Source of the DNA: Polaromonas sp.
Lineage (GTDB): Bacteria > Pseudomonadota > Gammaproteobacteria > Burkholderiales > Burkholderiaceae_C
Direction: 5' to 3'
Length of the DNA stretch: 35,335 nt
Assembly: GCA_013824015.1 (NCBI GenBank)
Contig: PNNC01000157.1
Coordinates: forward strand, 1-35,335
Positions 8,343-16,270 of the stretch are shown piece by piece (position 1 is the first letter of the stretch; each line of letters opens with the position of its first letter). The notes under the pieces are model-generated. The model had not been told where the DNA came from, did no database searches, and saw nothing but the letters and a program-made list of their open reading frames with translations. A program made the translations under genes and the position numbers.

Positions 8343-8367
8343 ATGTTATGCAGTTAATGCATAACAT
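8343..8367. promoter_or_regulatory. Perfect inverted repeat upstream of glutamate dehydrogenase
   Basis: ATGTTATGCA (8343-8352), a 5-base spacer and TGCATAACAT (8358-8367) form perfect 10-bp arms, 79-103 bp before the gdhA start and just after the tautomerase stop. There is no T-run, so an operator for an unlinked regulator is more likely than a terminator. Confidence 0.7.
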
Positions 8368-8372
8368 GGGTT

Positions 8373-8771
8373 TCAGGGCTTGGCCTTGATGTAGCGGTAT
8401 TCCTGGGTCAGCCCGCCGAAACCGTAGGCTTCGGCCCGCACGTCCTGCACATGGATGTAACTTTCCTGATGCAGCGGCGCCAGCAGCTTGTCGAAGGCGG
8501 CGAAACATTCGGCGATGTACTGCGCCTTCTCGTCCTTGGTGTTGGTGCCGTCCACCACCTTGATGTCGAAGTAAAAGCTGTTTTTTCCCTGGGCGGCGAG
8601 GGTGCTGCCGCCGACCACCCACTGCTCGGGCGGCACGTACGTCAGCGTGATGGCGGTCAGCTCGCGCTTCTTGCGCAGGATGCGGGTGGTGAGTTCCAGC
8701 AGGGTTTCGGCGACCGCCTGGGTCAGGGCAGGGCTGGCAGGCTGGCTGATCTTGACGTTGAGGATGGGCAT
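8373..8771 (-). CDS. Tautomerase-superfamily protein
   Basis: A 132-aa protein beginning MPILNVKIS, giving Pro1 after Met removal; Pro1 is the catalytic base of the 4-oxalocrotonate tautomerase superfamily. At twice the 62-aa canonical subunit it resembles the fused, roughly 130-aa members such as the cis-CaaD and malonate semialdehyde decarboxylase types. The ATG at 8771 is favoured over an upstream ATG at 8834 because AAGGAG is correctly placed and Pro1 is created. It lies downstream of marR on the same strand, with an operator copy at 8794-8808 between them, so it is probably a target of that regulator. Substrate unknown. Confidence 0.85.
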   Translation of the reverse strand: MPILNVKISQPASPALTQAVAETLLELTTRILRKKRELTAITLTYVPPEQWVVGGSTLAAQGKNSFYFDIKVVDGTNTKDEKAQYIAECFAAFDKLLAPLHQESYIHVQDVRAEAYGFGGLTQEYRYIKAKP

Positions 8772-8793
8772 GGAAGGCTCCTTGTGAAAGTGA

Positions 8794-8808
8794 TTAGCTA
8801 TGCAACTA
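8794..8808. promoter_or_regulatory. MarR-type operator, copy 1 (before the tautomerase gene)
   Basis: TTAGCTATGCAACTA is an imperfect palindrome identical to the site at 9271-9285. It lies 23 bp upstream of the tautomerase start, in the gap after marR. Confidence 0.75.
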
Positions 8809-8830
8809 TTAAGGCAAAAAAAAGCAATGC

Positions 8831-9247
8831 TCATTTGAGGGCTGAGCAGACGCCGCGGACCTTGCTGACGGTGTCGGTGAAGTTCTCCTTTCCGATCTGG
8901 CGCTGGATGCGCTGGGTGACCTGACTGCTGGCTGCGTTGAGGTCGGCCTGGATGCGCTGCGCCGCCGCCGTCGGAAACACCGACCAGTGGCGGGCATCGT
9001 GCGCCGCGTCGCGCCGCTCGACCAGGCCCAGCGTCTGCAGGCCGTCCAGCAGCCGGGTGGCGGTGGGGCGCGCGATGGTGAGTTCGGTCGCCAGTTCATG
9101 CTGCGACAGCCCGGGCCGGGCCAGCACCAGGCGCAGCAAAAAGCCCTGCGGCGGTGTCAGGCCGAAGGGTTTGAAAGCCGCGGCCCATTCACGCTCGACC
9201 ACCCGCGCCAGCGCGGTGGTGTTGAAGTAGAGGCAGTGGTCGAACAT
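8831..9247 (-). CDS. MarR-family transcriptional regulator
   Basis: A 138-aa winged-helix regulator. The recognition region is LSQHELATELTIARPTATRLLDGLQTLGLVERR, followed by the short wing ARHWSVFPT and a C-terminal dimerisation helix. It probably represses itself and the tautomerase gene through the paired sites at 8794-8808 and 9271-9285. Its best promoter is TTGCAT, 17 bp, TATCAT (minus strand, 9282 to 9254), which would start transcription at or next to the ATG, implying a leaderless message; no Shine-Dalgarno sequence is seen. Confidence 0.9.
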   Translation of the reverse strand: MFDHCLYFNTTALARVVEREWAAAFKPFGLTPPQGFLLRLVLARPGLSQHELATELTIARPTATRLLDGLQTLGLVERRDAAHDARHWSVFPTAAAQRIQADLNAASSQVTQRIQRQIGKENFTDTVSKVRGVCSALK

Positions 9248-9253
9248 GGCGCG

Positions 9254-9285
9254 ATGATAGCCGGAGTTGGTTAGCTATGCAACTA
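9254..9285 (-). promoter_or_regulatory. marR promoter with overlapping operator, copy 2
   Basis: On the minus strand, -35 TTGCAT (9282-9277) and -10 TATCAT (9259-9254) are 17 bp apart. The operator TTAGCTATGCAACTA (9271-9285) covers the -35 box and matches the copy before the tautomerase gene exactly. The -10 ends six bases before the ATG at 9247. Confidence 0.7.
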
Positions 9286-9291
9286 ATAATG

Positions 9292-9309
9292 AAAACCCCG
9301 AACAGGGGT
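9292..9309 (-). terminator. Terminator of the ABC exporter gene
   Basis: On the minus strand, ACCCC and GGGGT (9305-9309 and 9295-9299) pair around a 5-base loop and run into TTTT, 12 bases past the ABC gene stop. The stem is short, so strength is moderate. Confidence 0.6.
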
Positions 9310-9320
9310 GTCCGGATGTT

Positions 9321-11108
9321 TCAGTCCATGAACTGCAGCGCCGCCAGCCGGGCGTACACGCCGTTGGCGGCAACCAGCTGGTCGTGGGTGCCTTGCTCGA
9401 CCAGCTTGCCGTGGTCCAGCACGATGATGCGGTCGGCCTGCTGCACCGTCGCCAGCCGGTGCGCGATGACCAGTGTGGTGCGGCCCTTCATGGCGGTTTC
9501 GAGCGCGGCCTGCACCGTGCGTTCGCTTTCGGCGTCGAGCGCGCTGGTGGCCTCGTCGAGCAGCAGCAGTGGCGCGTTTTTCAGCATGGCGCGGGCAATC
9601 GCGATGCGCTGGCGCTGGCCGCCCGACAGGCGCACGCCGCGCTCGCCGAGAAAGGTGTCGTAGCCCTCGGGCAGGGTCATGATGAAGTCGTGCGCAAACG
9701 CGGCCTGCGCGGCGGCTTTGGTTTCCTCGTCGCTGGCGCCGGGCTTGCCGTAACGGATGTTCTCCAGCGCGCTGGTTGAAAAAATCACCGCGTCCTGCGG
9801 CACGATGCCGATGCGCTGGCGCAGGTCTTGCAGCGCCAGTTCGCGCGTTGGCACGCCGTCCAGCGAGATGCGGCCCGAGCCCGGGTCGTAAAAACGCAGC
9901 AGCAACTGGAACACCGTGCTTTTGCCGGCGCCGCTGGGCCCGACGATGGCCACGGTTTCACCGGGCGCCACCGCCAGCGAAAAATTGCTGAGCGCCGCCT
10001 GCAGCGGACGGGACGGGTAGTGGAAGTCCACCGCTTCGAATTTGATAGCACTGCCGGACCGCAGGACAGGGGCTGCAGCCGGATTTGATGGTGAGGTGAC
10101 GGGCGAACGCGTTTCCAGCAACTCCATCAGGCGTTCGGTCGCGCCGGCGGCGCGCAGCAGGTCGCCATACACCTCGCCGAGCACCGCGGTGGCGCCGGCC
10201 AGGATGATCACATAGACCACGGTCTGGCCCAGGTGGCCGGCCGTGATGTCGCCACGCATCACCGCCTGGGTGCCCTGGTACAGGCCCCAGAGCAGCGCGC
10301 CCGAAGTCGCGATGATGATGAAGGCGATCAGCACCGAGCGTGCCCGGGTGCGCCGCACCGCGGTGTCGAAAGCGTCCTGGGTCGAGGCGTCGAAACGCGC
10401 CGACTCGCGCGCTTCGGCGGTGTAACTCTGCACCACCGGAATCGCGTTGAGCACCTCGGCGGCGATCGCGCTGGAGTCGGCCACCCGGTCCTGGCTGGCG
10501 CGCGAGAGTTTGCGCACGCGCCGGCCGAACCAGACCGAGGGCAGCACGATCAGCACCAGCACGCCCAGCACCTGGAACATCAGGTAGGGGTTGGTATAGA
10601 CCAGCATGCCGAGCGCGCCCACGCCCATGACCGCATTGCGCAGGCCCATGCTCAGCGACGAACCGACGACGGTCTGCACCAGCGTGGTGTCGCCGGTCAG
10701 GCGCGACAGCACCTCGCCGGTCTGGGTGGTTTCAAAAAACTCCGGGCTTTGCCGCACCACATGGCCATACACCGCATTGCGCAGGTCGGCGGTCACGCGT
10801 TCGCCCAGCCAGCTCACCATGTAGAAGCGGCCCGCCGAAAAAAGGCCCAGCGCCGCCGCCACGCCGAACAGCTCGAAGAAGTGGGTGCGCAGCGCCATCA
10901 GTTGCTGGCCCTTGTCGGACGCGCTCAGGCCGCCGTCGATCAGGCTGCGCAGCGCCAGCGGGAACACCAGCGTGGCGACCGCCGCCATCACCAGGAAAAA
11001 CATGGCCAGCAGGATGCGGCCACGGTAGGGGCGCAGAAAGGGCAGCAGGCCGGACAGTGAGCGCGGCGCGCCCTTGGCCGGCTGCGCGGTGGAGGATGAA
11101 GTAACCAT
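9321..11108 (-). CDS. ABC exporter, fused permease and ATPase (MsbA-like half transporter)
   Basis: A 595-aa inner-membrane half transporter that would work as a homodimer. The N-terminal permease domain has about six hydrophobic helices (residues 30-310). The ATPase domain has Walker A GPSGAGKS (near 395), signature LSGGQRQR, Walker B LLLLDEATSALD and H-loop VIAHRL. The domain linker contains a peptide derived from an interspersed repeat (SNPAAA to SAIKFEA, bases 10034-10092). It is divergent from a MarR gene that leads an Emr efflux operon and shares that 78-bp control region, so drug or lipid export under MarR control is plausible. Substrate cannot be inferred. Confidence 0.92.
   Translation of the reverse strand: MVTSSSTAQPAKGAPRSLSGLLPFLRPYRGRILLAMFFLVMAAVATLVFPLALRSLIDGGLSASDKGQQLMALRTHFFELFGVAAALGLFSAGRFYMVSWLGERVTADLRNAVYGHVVRQSPEFFETTQTGEVLSRLTGDTTLVQTVVGSSLSMGLRNAVMGVGALGMLVYTNPYLMFQVLGVLVLIVLPSVWFGRRVRKLSRASQDRVADSSAIAAEVLNAIPVVQSYTAEARESARFDASTQDAFDTAVRRTRARSVLIAFIIIATSGALLWGLYQGTQAVMRGDITAGHLGQTVVYVIILAGATAVLGEVYGDLLRAAGATERLMELLETRSPVTSPSNPAAAPVLRSGSAIKFEAVDFHYPSRPLQAALSNFSLAVAPGETVAIVGPSGAGKSTVFQLLLRFYDPGSGRISLDGVPTRELALQDLRQRIGIVPQDAVIFSTSALENIRYGKPGASDEETKAAAQAAFAHDFIMTLPEGYDTFLGERGVRLSGGQRQRIAIARAMLKNAPLLLLDEATSALDAESERTVQAALETAMKGRTTLVIAHRLATVQQADRIIVLDHGKLVEQGTHDQLVAANGVYARLAALQFMD
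10034..10092 (+). repeat. Interspersed ~57-bp repeat, copy B (inside the ABC exporter gene)
   Basis: It carries TTTGATAGC, then GGGGCTGCAGCC and GGATTTGAT at family spacing. On the minus strand it encodes the linker peptide beginning NPAAA and ending SAIKFEAV, in the same frame as copies A and C. Confidence 0.8.
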
Positions 11109-11150
11109 GGACTGAGTTTAACGACAAACATTGGCGCTGCAACCACAGGC

Positions 11151-11179
11151 TTGACAATCATTGTCTAGACAAGTAATAT
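11151..11179 (+). promoter_or_regulatory. Sigma70 promoter with palindromic MarR operator
   Basis: -35 TTGACA (11151-11156) and -10 TAATAT (11174-11179) are exactly 17 bp apart. The spacer holds the perfect palindrome TTGTCTAGACAA (11161-11172), and ACAATCATTGT (11154-11164) forms an overlapping one. The transcript would start at about 11186, at the marR ATG (11187). Bound repressor would block RNA polymerase; the divergent ABC gene starts 78 bp away and may respond too. Confidence 0.85.
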
Positions 11180-11186
11180 TGCGGCC

Positions 11187-11717
11187 ATGGTCACCCTACG
11201 CACTTCCGATCCTGTTGCCGACGCGATCTCCTGTCCCATGGTCGAGTTCTACCGGGCAGAGGGTTACACCCCTGACGAAAGCATCGGCTACCTGATGCGC
11301 CGCATCCTGTCGCTGATCGCCCAGGGTGTGGAACGTGAACTCGAGCCCACCGGCCTGACCAATGCGCAATGGGTGCCGCTGCTCAAGCTGCATATGGGCA
11401 AGGGTTCGACGGCCGCCGAGCTGGCGCGCGAATGCGAGCTGGATGCCGGCTCCATGACACGCCTGCTCGACCGGCTCGAGGCCAAGGACTTGTGCCGCCG
11501 CAGCCGTTCCTCGGAAGACCGGCGCGTCGTCAAGCTCGAACTGACCGAAGCAGGCCGCGCCGCGGCCAAAGAAATCCCCGCGATCCTGAGCCGCGTGCAA
11601 AACGCCCACCTCGCCGGTTTCACGGTGGAGGAGTGGCAGGTCCTGAAAGGCTATTTGCGCCGCATTCTCGACACCGCGCAGACCCTGCAAGCCTCCCTCG
11701 AAAAAAATGAAAAATAA
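11187..11717 (+). CDS. MarR-family regulator of an Emr-type efflux operon
   Basis: A 176-aa MarR protein. The winged helix is STAAELARECELDAGSMTRLLDRLEAKDLCRRSRSSEDRRVVKLELT (split here by helix, recognition helix and wing), with dimerisation helices at both ends. The gene is equivalent in position to emrR. The ATG at 11187 coincides with the predicted transcription start, so translation may be leaderless; an internal ATG at 11238 has no better ribosome site. Its 3' end overlaps the outer-membrane factor gene by 11 bp, implying coupling. It likely represses the whole efflux operon and itself until a hydrophobic or phenolic ligand binds. Confidence 0.92.
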   Translation: MVTLRTSDPVADAISCPMVEFYRAEGYTPDESIGYLMRRILSLIAQGVERELEPTGLTNAQWVPLLKLHMGKGSTAAELARECELDAGSMTRLLDRLEAKDLCRRSRSSEDRRVVKLELTEAGRAAAKEIPAILSRVQNAHLAGFTVEEWQVLKGYLRRILDTAQTLQASLEKNEK

Positions 11718-13320
11718 CAGCACACCTTCGATCTTTCCCGACGCCTGCGCCGACGGCCGGGAATCCGCGCCCGCCGGCCTGCCGCTGTGGCACGCGTCCT
11801 TTCGCATGGCCCTGGTCACGACCGCCGGCCTGGTCGCCGCCGGCCTGATGGCGACGGGCCTGGCCGGCTGCGCCGACATGTCGGGCATCCAGTCGCAAGC
11901 CAGCCTGCGCGAACCCGCATCGCTGGGCCTGCCCACTGCCGCGGCCGCGGCGACGCCGGTGAGCGCCGACTGGTGGCGCGCGTTTGGCGACGAGCAGCTC
12001 AACACGCTGGTGGCCCAGGCCTTGCAGAACAATCCCAACCTGAAGGTCGCGCAGGCGCGGCTGGCGCGCGCCCAGGCGGTGACCGAGGTGGCCGACGCCG
12101 CCAAGCTGCCGCAGATCAGCGGCGGGCTGGACCTGACGCGCCAGAAGTACACCGCCAATGGCGCTGTGCCGGCGCCGCTGGCCGGCTCCATCCGCGAAAG
12201 CGGCACGCTGCAGCTCAGCGGCAGCTGGGAGCTCGACTTCTTTGGCAAGTACAGCGCGGCGCTGGCGTCCGCGCTGGGCAGCGTGCGTGCCGCGCAGGCT
12301 GACACCGAGGCTGCGCGGGTGCTGCTGGCCAGCAATGTCGCGCGTGGCTACTTCCAGATCGCGCGGCTGAACGAACAGTTGCAGGTCGCGCAGCGCACAC
12401 TCGCGCAGCGCCAGGAGACCCTGGGCCTGGTGAACGACCGCGTCAACGCCGGCCTGGACACCCAGCTCGAGCTGCGCCAGAGCGAAGGCGGGCTGCCCGA
12501 AGCGCGGCTGCAGATCGAAAGCCTGCAGGAGCAACTGGCGCTGGCCCGGAATGCGCTGGGCGCCCTGGTGGGGCAGCCCAATCAGGCGGTAGCCCTTGTT
12601 CCGCCTGCATTGTCAGCTATCAAAACAGAAGCAATGGCGGCTTCGCTTCCGGCCGACCTGCTGGGCCGGCGCGCCGACATCAGCGCCGCGCGCTGGCGCG
12701 TGGAGGCCGCGTCCAGGGATGTGGCCAATGCGAAGACCCAGTTTTATCCCAACATCAACCTCGTCGCATTCGCCGGTTTCTCCAGCATCGGCCTGTCCCG
12801 GCTGCTCGACGCCGGCAGCCAGCAGTGGGGCGTGGGCCCGGCGCTGCGTTTGCCGATTTTTGACGCCGGCCGGCTGCGCGCCAACCTGCGCGGCAAAAGC
12901 GCCGACCTCGACGCCGCGGTGGAAAGTTACAACGCCGCCGTGATCGACGCGGTGCGCGATGTGGCCGACCAGGTCGCGTCCAGCCAGGCCATCACCCGTC
13001 AGCAGACCGAGCAGCGCGCCGCGCAGACCGCCGCCGAAGGTGCGTATGAGATCGCGGTGCAGCGTTACAAGGCGGGTCTGGGCAACTACCTGTATGTGCT
13101 GACCGCCGAAACCAGCGTGCTGGCGCAGCGCCGCCAGGCGGTGGACCTGGCCGCACGCGCGCTCGACACCCGGGTCGGCCTGATGCGCGCACTCGGCGGC
13201 GGCTACAGCGCCGACGCCGCCACCGGCGCGCTCGATGCTCCTGAAAAAAGAGCAGACAAGCCAGACGTGACAGGGGCTGGAGGCCTTTTTTCCTCCAATT
13301 CCGCGGTACCCAGCCGCTGA
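11707..13320 (+). CDS. NodT-family outer-membrane efflux lipoprotein (TolC-like factor)
   Basis: A 537-aa outer-membrane channel for tripartite efflux. A hydrophobic stretch ends in the lipobox LAGC (Cys near residue 55), so it is probably a lipoprotein; the n-region before it is unusually long, and ATG 11806 would give a shorter signal but lacks basic residues. Two OEP repeats follow, with family features such as DWWRAFGDEQLN, GRRADI and the periodic AxxxQ coiled-coil segments. Repeat copy C is inside the gene (N292 to about residue 310, ending SAIKTEAM) and copy D supplies much of the last 30 residues. It overlaps marR by 11 bp and precedes emrA and emrB. Confidence 0.92.
   Translation: MKNNSTPSIFPDACADGRESAPAGLPLWHASFRMALVTTAGLVAAGLMATGLAGCADMSGIQSQASLREPASLGLPTAAAAATPVSADWWRAFGDEQLNTLVAQALQNNPNLKVAQARLARAQAVTEVADAAKLPQISGGLDLTRQKYTANGAVPAPLAGSIRESGTLQLSGSWELDFFGKYSAALASALGSVRAAQADTEAARVLLASNVARGYFQIARLNEQLQVAQRTLAQRQETLGLVNDRVNAGLDTQLELRQSEGGLPEARLQIESLQEQLALARNALGALVGQPNQAVALVPPALSAIKTEAMAASLPADLLGRRADISAARWRVEAASRDVANAKTQFYPNINLVAFAGFSSIGLSRLLDAGSQQWGVGPALRLPIFDAGRLRANLRGKSADLDAAVESYNAAVIDAVRDVADQVASSQAITRQQTEQRAAQTAAEGAYEIAVQRYKAGLGNYLYVLTAETSVLAQRRQAVDLAARALDTRVGLMRALGGGYSADAATGALDAPEKRADKPDVTGAGGLFSSNSAVPSR
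12580..12638 (-). repeat. Interspersed ~57-bp repeat, copy C (inside the outer-membrane factor gene)
   Basis: On the minus strand it reads GCTTCTGTTTTGATAGCTG, then GGGCTACCGCCTGATT at family spacing, very like copy A. On the plus strand the host gene reads it as the peptide NQAVA to SAIKTEAM, the same frame used in copies A and B. Confidence 0.85.
13236..13293 (+). repeat. Interspersed ~57-bp repeat, copy D (3' end of the outer-membrane factor gene)
   Basis: GCTCCTG, a changed centre, then GACAGGGGCTGGAGGCC and a T-run match the family. It is in the opposite orientation to the gene from copies A to C and encodes the tail APEKRAD to GAGGLFS, close to the stop codon, so it appears to have replaced or extended the C-terminus. 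Confidence 0.7.
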
Positions 13321-13376
13321 GCGACCCGATCTGACGCGGCCCTCCCAACGACAACATAAAACACACAACAGTCATC

Positions 13377-14681
13377 ATGAACACGACCCCTGCAGACACT
13401 TCCTCCGTCAACGCCGCCAAACCAGGCAACCCGAAGCGCAAGAAGGCGCTGACGACACTCGCCGCCGTGGTGGTGGTCGCCGGTCTCGGCTGGGCCGCTT
13501 ACGAATTCCTGGTCGCCAGCCACTACGAATCCACCGACAACGCCTATGTGCAGGGCAATGTGATCCAGATCACGCCGCAGATCGGCGGCACCGTGATCGC
13601 CGTGCTGGCCGATGACACCGACTTCGTGAAAGCCGGCCAGCCGCTGGTGCAGCTCGATCCGGCCGATGCGAAAGTTGCGCTGGACCAGGCCGAGGCCGCG
13701 CTGGCCCAGGCGGTGCGCCAGGTGCGCACGCTGTATGCGAACAACGGTTCGCTGGCCGCGCAGGTCACCCTGCGTGAATCCGACGTGGCGCGTGCGCAGA
13801 GCGAGATCGCGCGCGCCAACGATGACCTGAACCGGCGCCAGGCGCTGACCGGCAATGGCGCGGTGTCGCGTGAAGAACTCGGCCATGCCCAGACGCAACT
13901 GGCCAATGCGAAAAGCGCGATGGCCGCAGCGCAAGCCGGCGTCGCCGCCGCACGCGAGCAGCTCGCCAGCAACCAGGCGCTGACCGAGGGCACCAGCGTC
14001 GAGCTGCACCCCAGCGTGCAGGTCGCCGCTGCGAAGGTGCGCGAGGCCTGGCTGGCCACGCAGCGTGTCGCGATGCCGGCGCCTGTCGATGGTTATGTCG
14101 CCAAACGCACGGTGCAGCTGGGCCAGCGCGTGGCCGCCGGCACACCGATGATGTCCATCATCCCGCTCAAGCAGGTCTGGGTCGATGCCAACTTCAAGGA
14201 AGTGCAGTTGCGCAACATCCGCATCGGCCAGCCGGTCAAGCTGGTGGCCGACCTCTACGGCAAGAAGGTCGAATACACCGGCAGCGTGGCCGGCCTCGGT
14301 GTCGGCACCGGCGCGGCCTTTGCGCTGCTGCCGGCGCAAAACGCCACCGGCAACTGGATCAAGGTGGTGCAGCGGGTGCCGGTGCGTATCACGCTCAACG
14401 CCGAAGAGATTGCGAAAAACCCGCTGCGGGTCGGCCTGTCGATGGACGCCGAGGTGGATATCCGCAACCGTGACGGCAAGACCCTGGCCGATGCGCCCGG
14501 CGCTGCCGCTTCGCAGGCACAGGCCCTGCCGGCGCCCGACAACGGCGCCGAGGCCGCGGTGCGCCGCGTGATTGCGGCCAACCTCGGCCGCGCGCGCGCC
14601 GTCAGCCACACTGCCGCGGCCACCGCCGTGCCGGCGCCCGCCGCGCTGGCCTCTGCTGCACCTGCTTCCCGCGCGAACTGA
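13377..14681 (+). CDS. emrA: EmrA-like membrane-fusion protein of an efflux system
   Basis: A 434-aa periplasmic adaptor anchored in the inner membrane by one helix (about residues 24-44). The first lipoyl half (TDNAYVQGNVIQITPQIGGTV is the EmrA hallmark) is followed by a long alpha-hairpin of Ala/Gln/Glu-rich heptads (about 95-215), the second half-lipoyl and the barrel region. A low-complexity Ala/Pro tail of about 60 residues ends the protein and is longer than usual. It bridges EmrB and the outer-membrane factor. No clear Shine-Dalgarno precedes the ATG. Confidence 0.93.
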   Translation: MNTTPADTSSVNAAKPGNPKRKKALTTLAAVVVVAGLGWAAYEFLVASHYESTDNAYVQGNVIQITPQIGGTVIAVLADDTDFVKAGQPLVQLDPADAKVALDQAEAALAQAVRQVRTLYANNGSLAAQVTLRESDVARAQSEIARANDDLNRRQALTGNGAVSREELGHAQTQLANAKSAMAAAQAGVAAAREQLASNQALTEGTSVELHPSVQVAAAKVREAWLATQRVAMPAPVDGYVAKRTVQLGQRVAAGTPMMSIIPLKQVWVDANFKEVQLRNIRIGQPVKLVADLYGKKVEYTGSVAGLGVGTGAAFALLPAQNATGNWIKVVQRVPVRITLNAEEIAKNPLRVGLSMDAEVDIRNRDGKTLADAPGAAASQAQALPAPDNGAEAAVRRVIAANLGRARAVSHTAAATAVPAPAALASAAPASRAN

Positions 14682-14683
14682 GC

Positions 14684-16246
14684 ATGGCCAGCGCCGCCAA
14701 CCACGTGGCGCACGCGCCGCTTGAAGGGTCCGCACGCACCTGGGGCACGATTGCCCTGTCGGCGGCGACCTTCATGAATGTGCTGGACACCTCGATTGCC
14801 AACGTGTCGCTGCCGGCGATTGCCGGCGACCTCGGTGTCAGCCCGAACCAGGGCACCTGGGTCATCACCAGTTTTGCGGTGGCCAATGCGATTGCGGTGC
14901 CGCTGACCGGCTGGCTGTCGCAACGTTTCGGCCAGGTGCGGCTGTTTGTCGGCAGTGTCATCCTGTTTGTGATCGCTTCGTGGCTGTGCGGGCTGGCGCC
15001 CAACATGGCCAGCCTGATTGCGCTGCGCGCGCTGCAGGGTTTTGTCGCCGGGCCGATGATCCCGCTGTCGCAGTCGCTGCTGCTGGCCAGTTACCCGCGT
15101 GCGCTGGCGGGGCTGGCGATGGCGATGTGGGCCATGACCACGCTGGTCGCGCCGGTGATGGGGCCCTTGCTGGGCGGCTGGATCACCGACAACTTTTCCT
15201 GGCCGTGGATCTTCTACATCAACATTCCGGTCGGCATCATCGCCGCCGTGGCCTCGTGGGCGCTTTACCGCAAGCGCGAAAGTGTGGTCCGCAAGTTGCC
15301 GATCGACGTGGTCGGGCTGTCGCTGCTGGTGGTGTGGATTGCCGCGCTGCAGATGATGCTGGACCTCGGCAAGGAGCACGACTGGTTCCATTCGCCGCTG
15401 ATCATCGGCCTGGCGGTGATCGCGGTGGTCGGGTTTGCCTTCTTCCTGATCTGGGAGCTGACCGACGAACACCCGGTGGTGGATTTGCGCCTGTTTGCGC
15501 GGCGCAATTTCTGGGCCGGCACGGTCTCCACCTCGATTGCCTACGGCCTGTTTTTTGGCAATGTGGTGCTGTTGCCGCTGTGGCTGCAGCAGTTCATGGG
15601 TTACACCGCGACCGATGCCGGCATGGTCATGGCGCCGGTCGGCCTGCTGGCGCTGGTGTTGTCACCGCTGGTCGGCAAGACCGTCGCCAGTGTGGACCCG
15701 CGCAAATACGTCACCTTTGCCTTCCTGGTGTTTGCGCTGGTGCTGTGGATGCGTTCGCACTTCAACACCCAGGCCGATTTCGCCACCATCCTGATCCCGA
15801 CCATCATCCAGGGCGTGGCCATGGCGTTTTTCTTCATCCCGCTGGCGACCATCACGATGTCCGGCCTGACGCCCGATCGCATGCCGGCGGCTTCGGGGCT
15901 GACCAACTTCGTGCGTATCACCGCGGGCGCCATGGGTACCTCGATCGCGACCACGCTGTGGGAAAGCCGCGCCGCGCTGCACCATGCGCAACTCGCCGAA
16001 ACCATCAACCCCGGCAGCCCGGCCGCGCAGGCCGCGTTGTCCGGCCTGACCGCATCGGGCATGACGGCCGAACAGGCGCTGGCCCAGGTCAATCGCCTGG
16101 TGGACCAGCAGGCCTTCATGCTGGCGGCCAATGACATCTTCTGGGTGTCCGCCGTGCTGTTCCTGTGCCTGATTCCGCTGGTCTGGCTGACGCGGCCGCA
16201 AAAAGCCAGCAGCGATACGCTGGACGCGGCGGCCGGCGCGCACTGA
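14684..16246 (+). CDS. emrB: EmrB/QacA-type MFS drug exporter (DHA2, 14 helices)
   Basis: A 520-aa proton-driven drug exporter of the inner membrane. Motif D1 with LDTSIANVSLPAI lies in helix 1 (about residues 34-46), motif A in GWLSQRFGQVR, and motif C in helix 5 (APVMGPLLGGWI); about 14 hydrophobic helices follow the DHA2 plan. The start is two bases after the emrA stop, so the pair is translated together. With emrA and the outer-membrane factor it completes a tripartite pump for hydrophobic compounds; the natural substrate is unknown. Confidence 0.94.
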   Translation: MASAANHVAHAPLEGSARTWGTIALSAATFMNVLDTSIANVSLPAIAGDLGVSPNQGTWVITSFAVANAIAVPLTGWLSQRFGQVRLFVGSVILFVIASWLCGLAPNMASLIALRALQGFVAGPMIPLSQSLLLASYPRALAGLAMAMWAMTTLVAPVMGPLLGGWITDNFSWPWIFYINIPVGIIAAVASWALYRKRESVVRKLPIDVVGLSLLVVWIAALQMMLDLGKEHDWFHSPLIIGLAVIAVVGFAFFLIWELTDEHPVVDLRLFARRNFWAGTVSTSIAYGLFFGNVVLLPLWLQQFMGYTATDAGMVMAPVGLLALVLSPLVGKTVASVDPRKYVTFAFLVFALVLWMRSHFNTQADFATILIPTIIQGVAMAFFFIPLATITMSGLTPDRMPAASGLTNFVRITAGAMGTSIATTLWESRAALHHAQLAETINPGSPAAQAALSGLTASGMTAEQALAQVNRLVDQQAFMLAANDIFWVSAVLFLCLIPLVWLTRPQKASSDTLDAAAGAH

Positions 16247-16270
16247 GACGCGGCAAGAAAGACCAAACTA

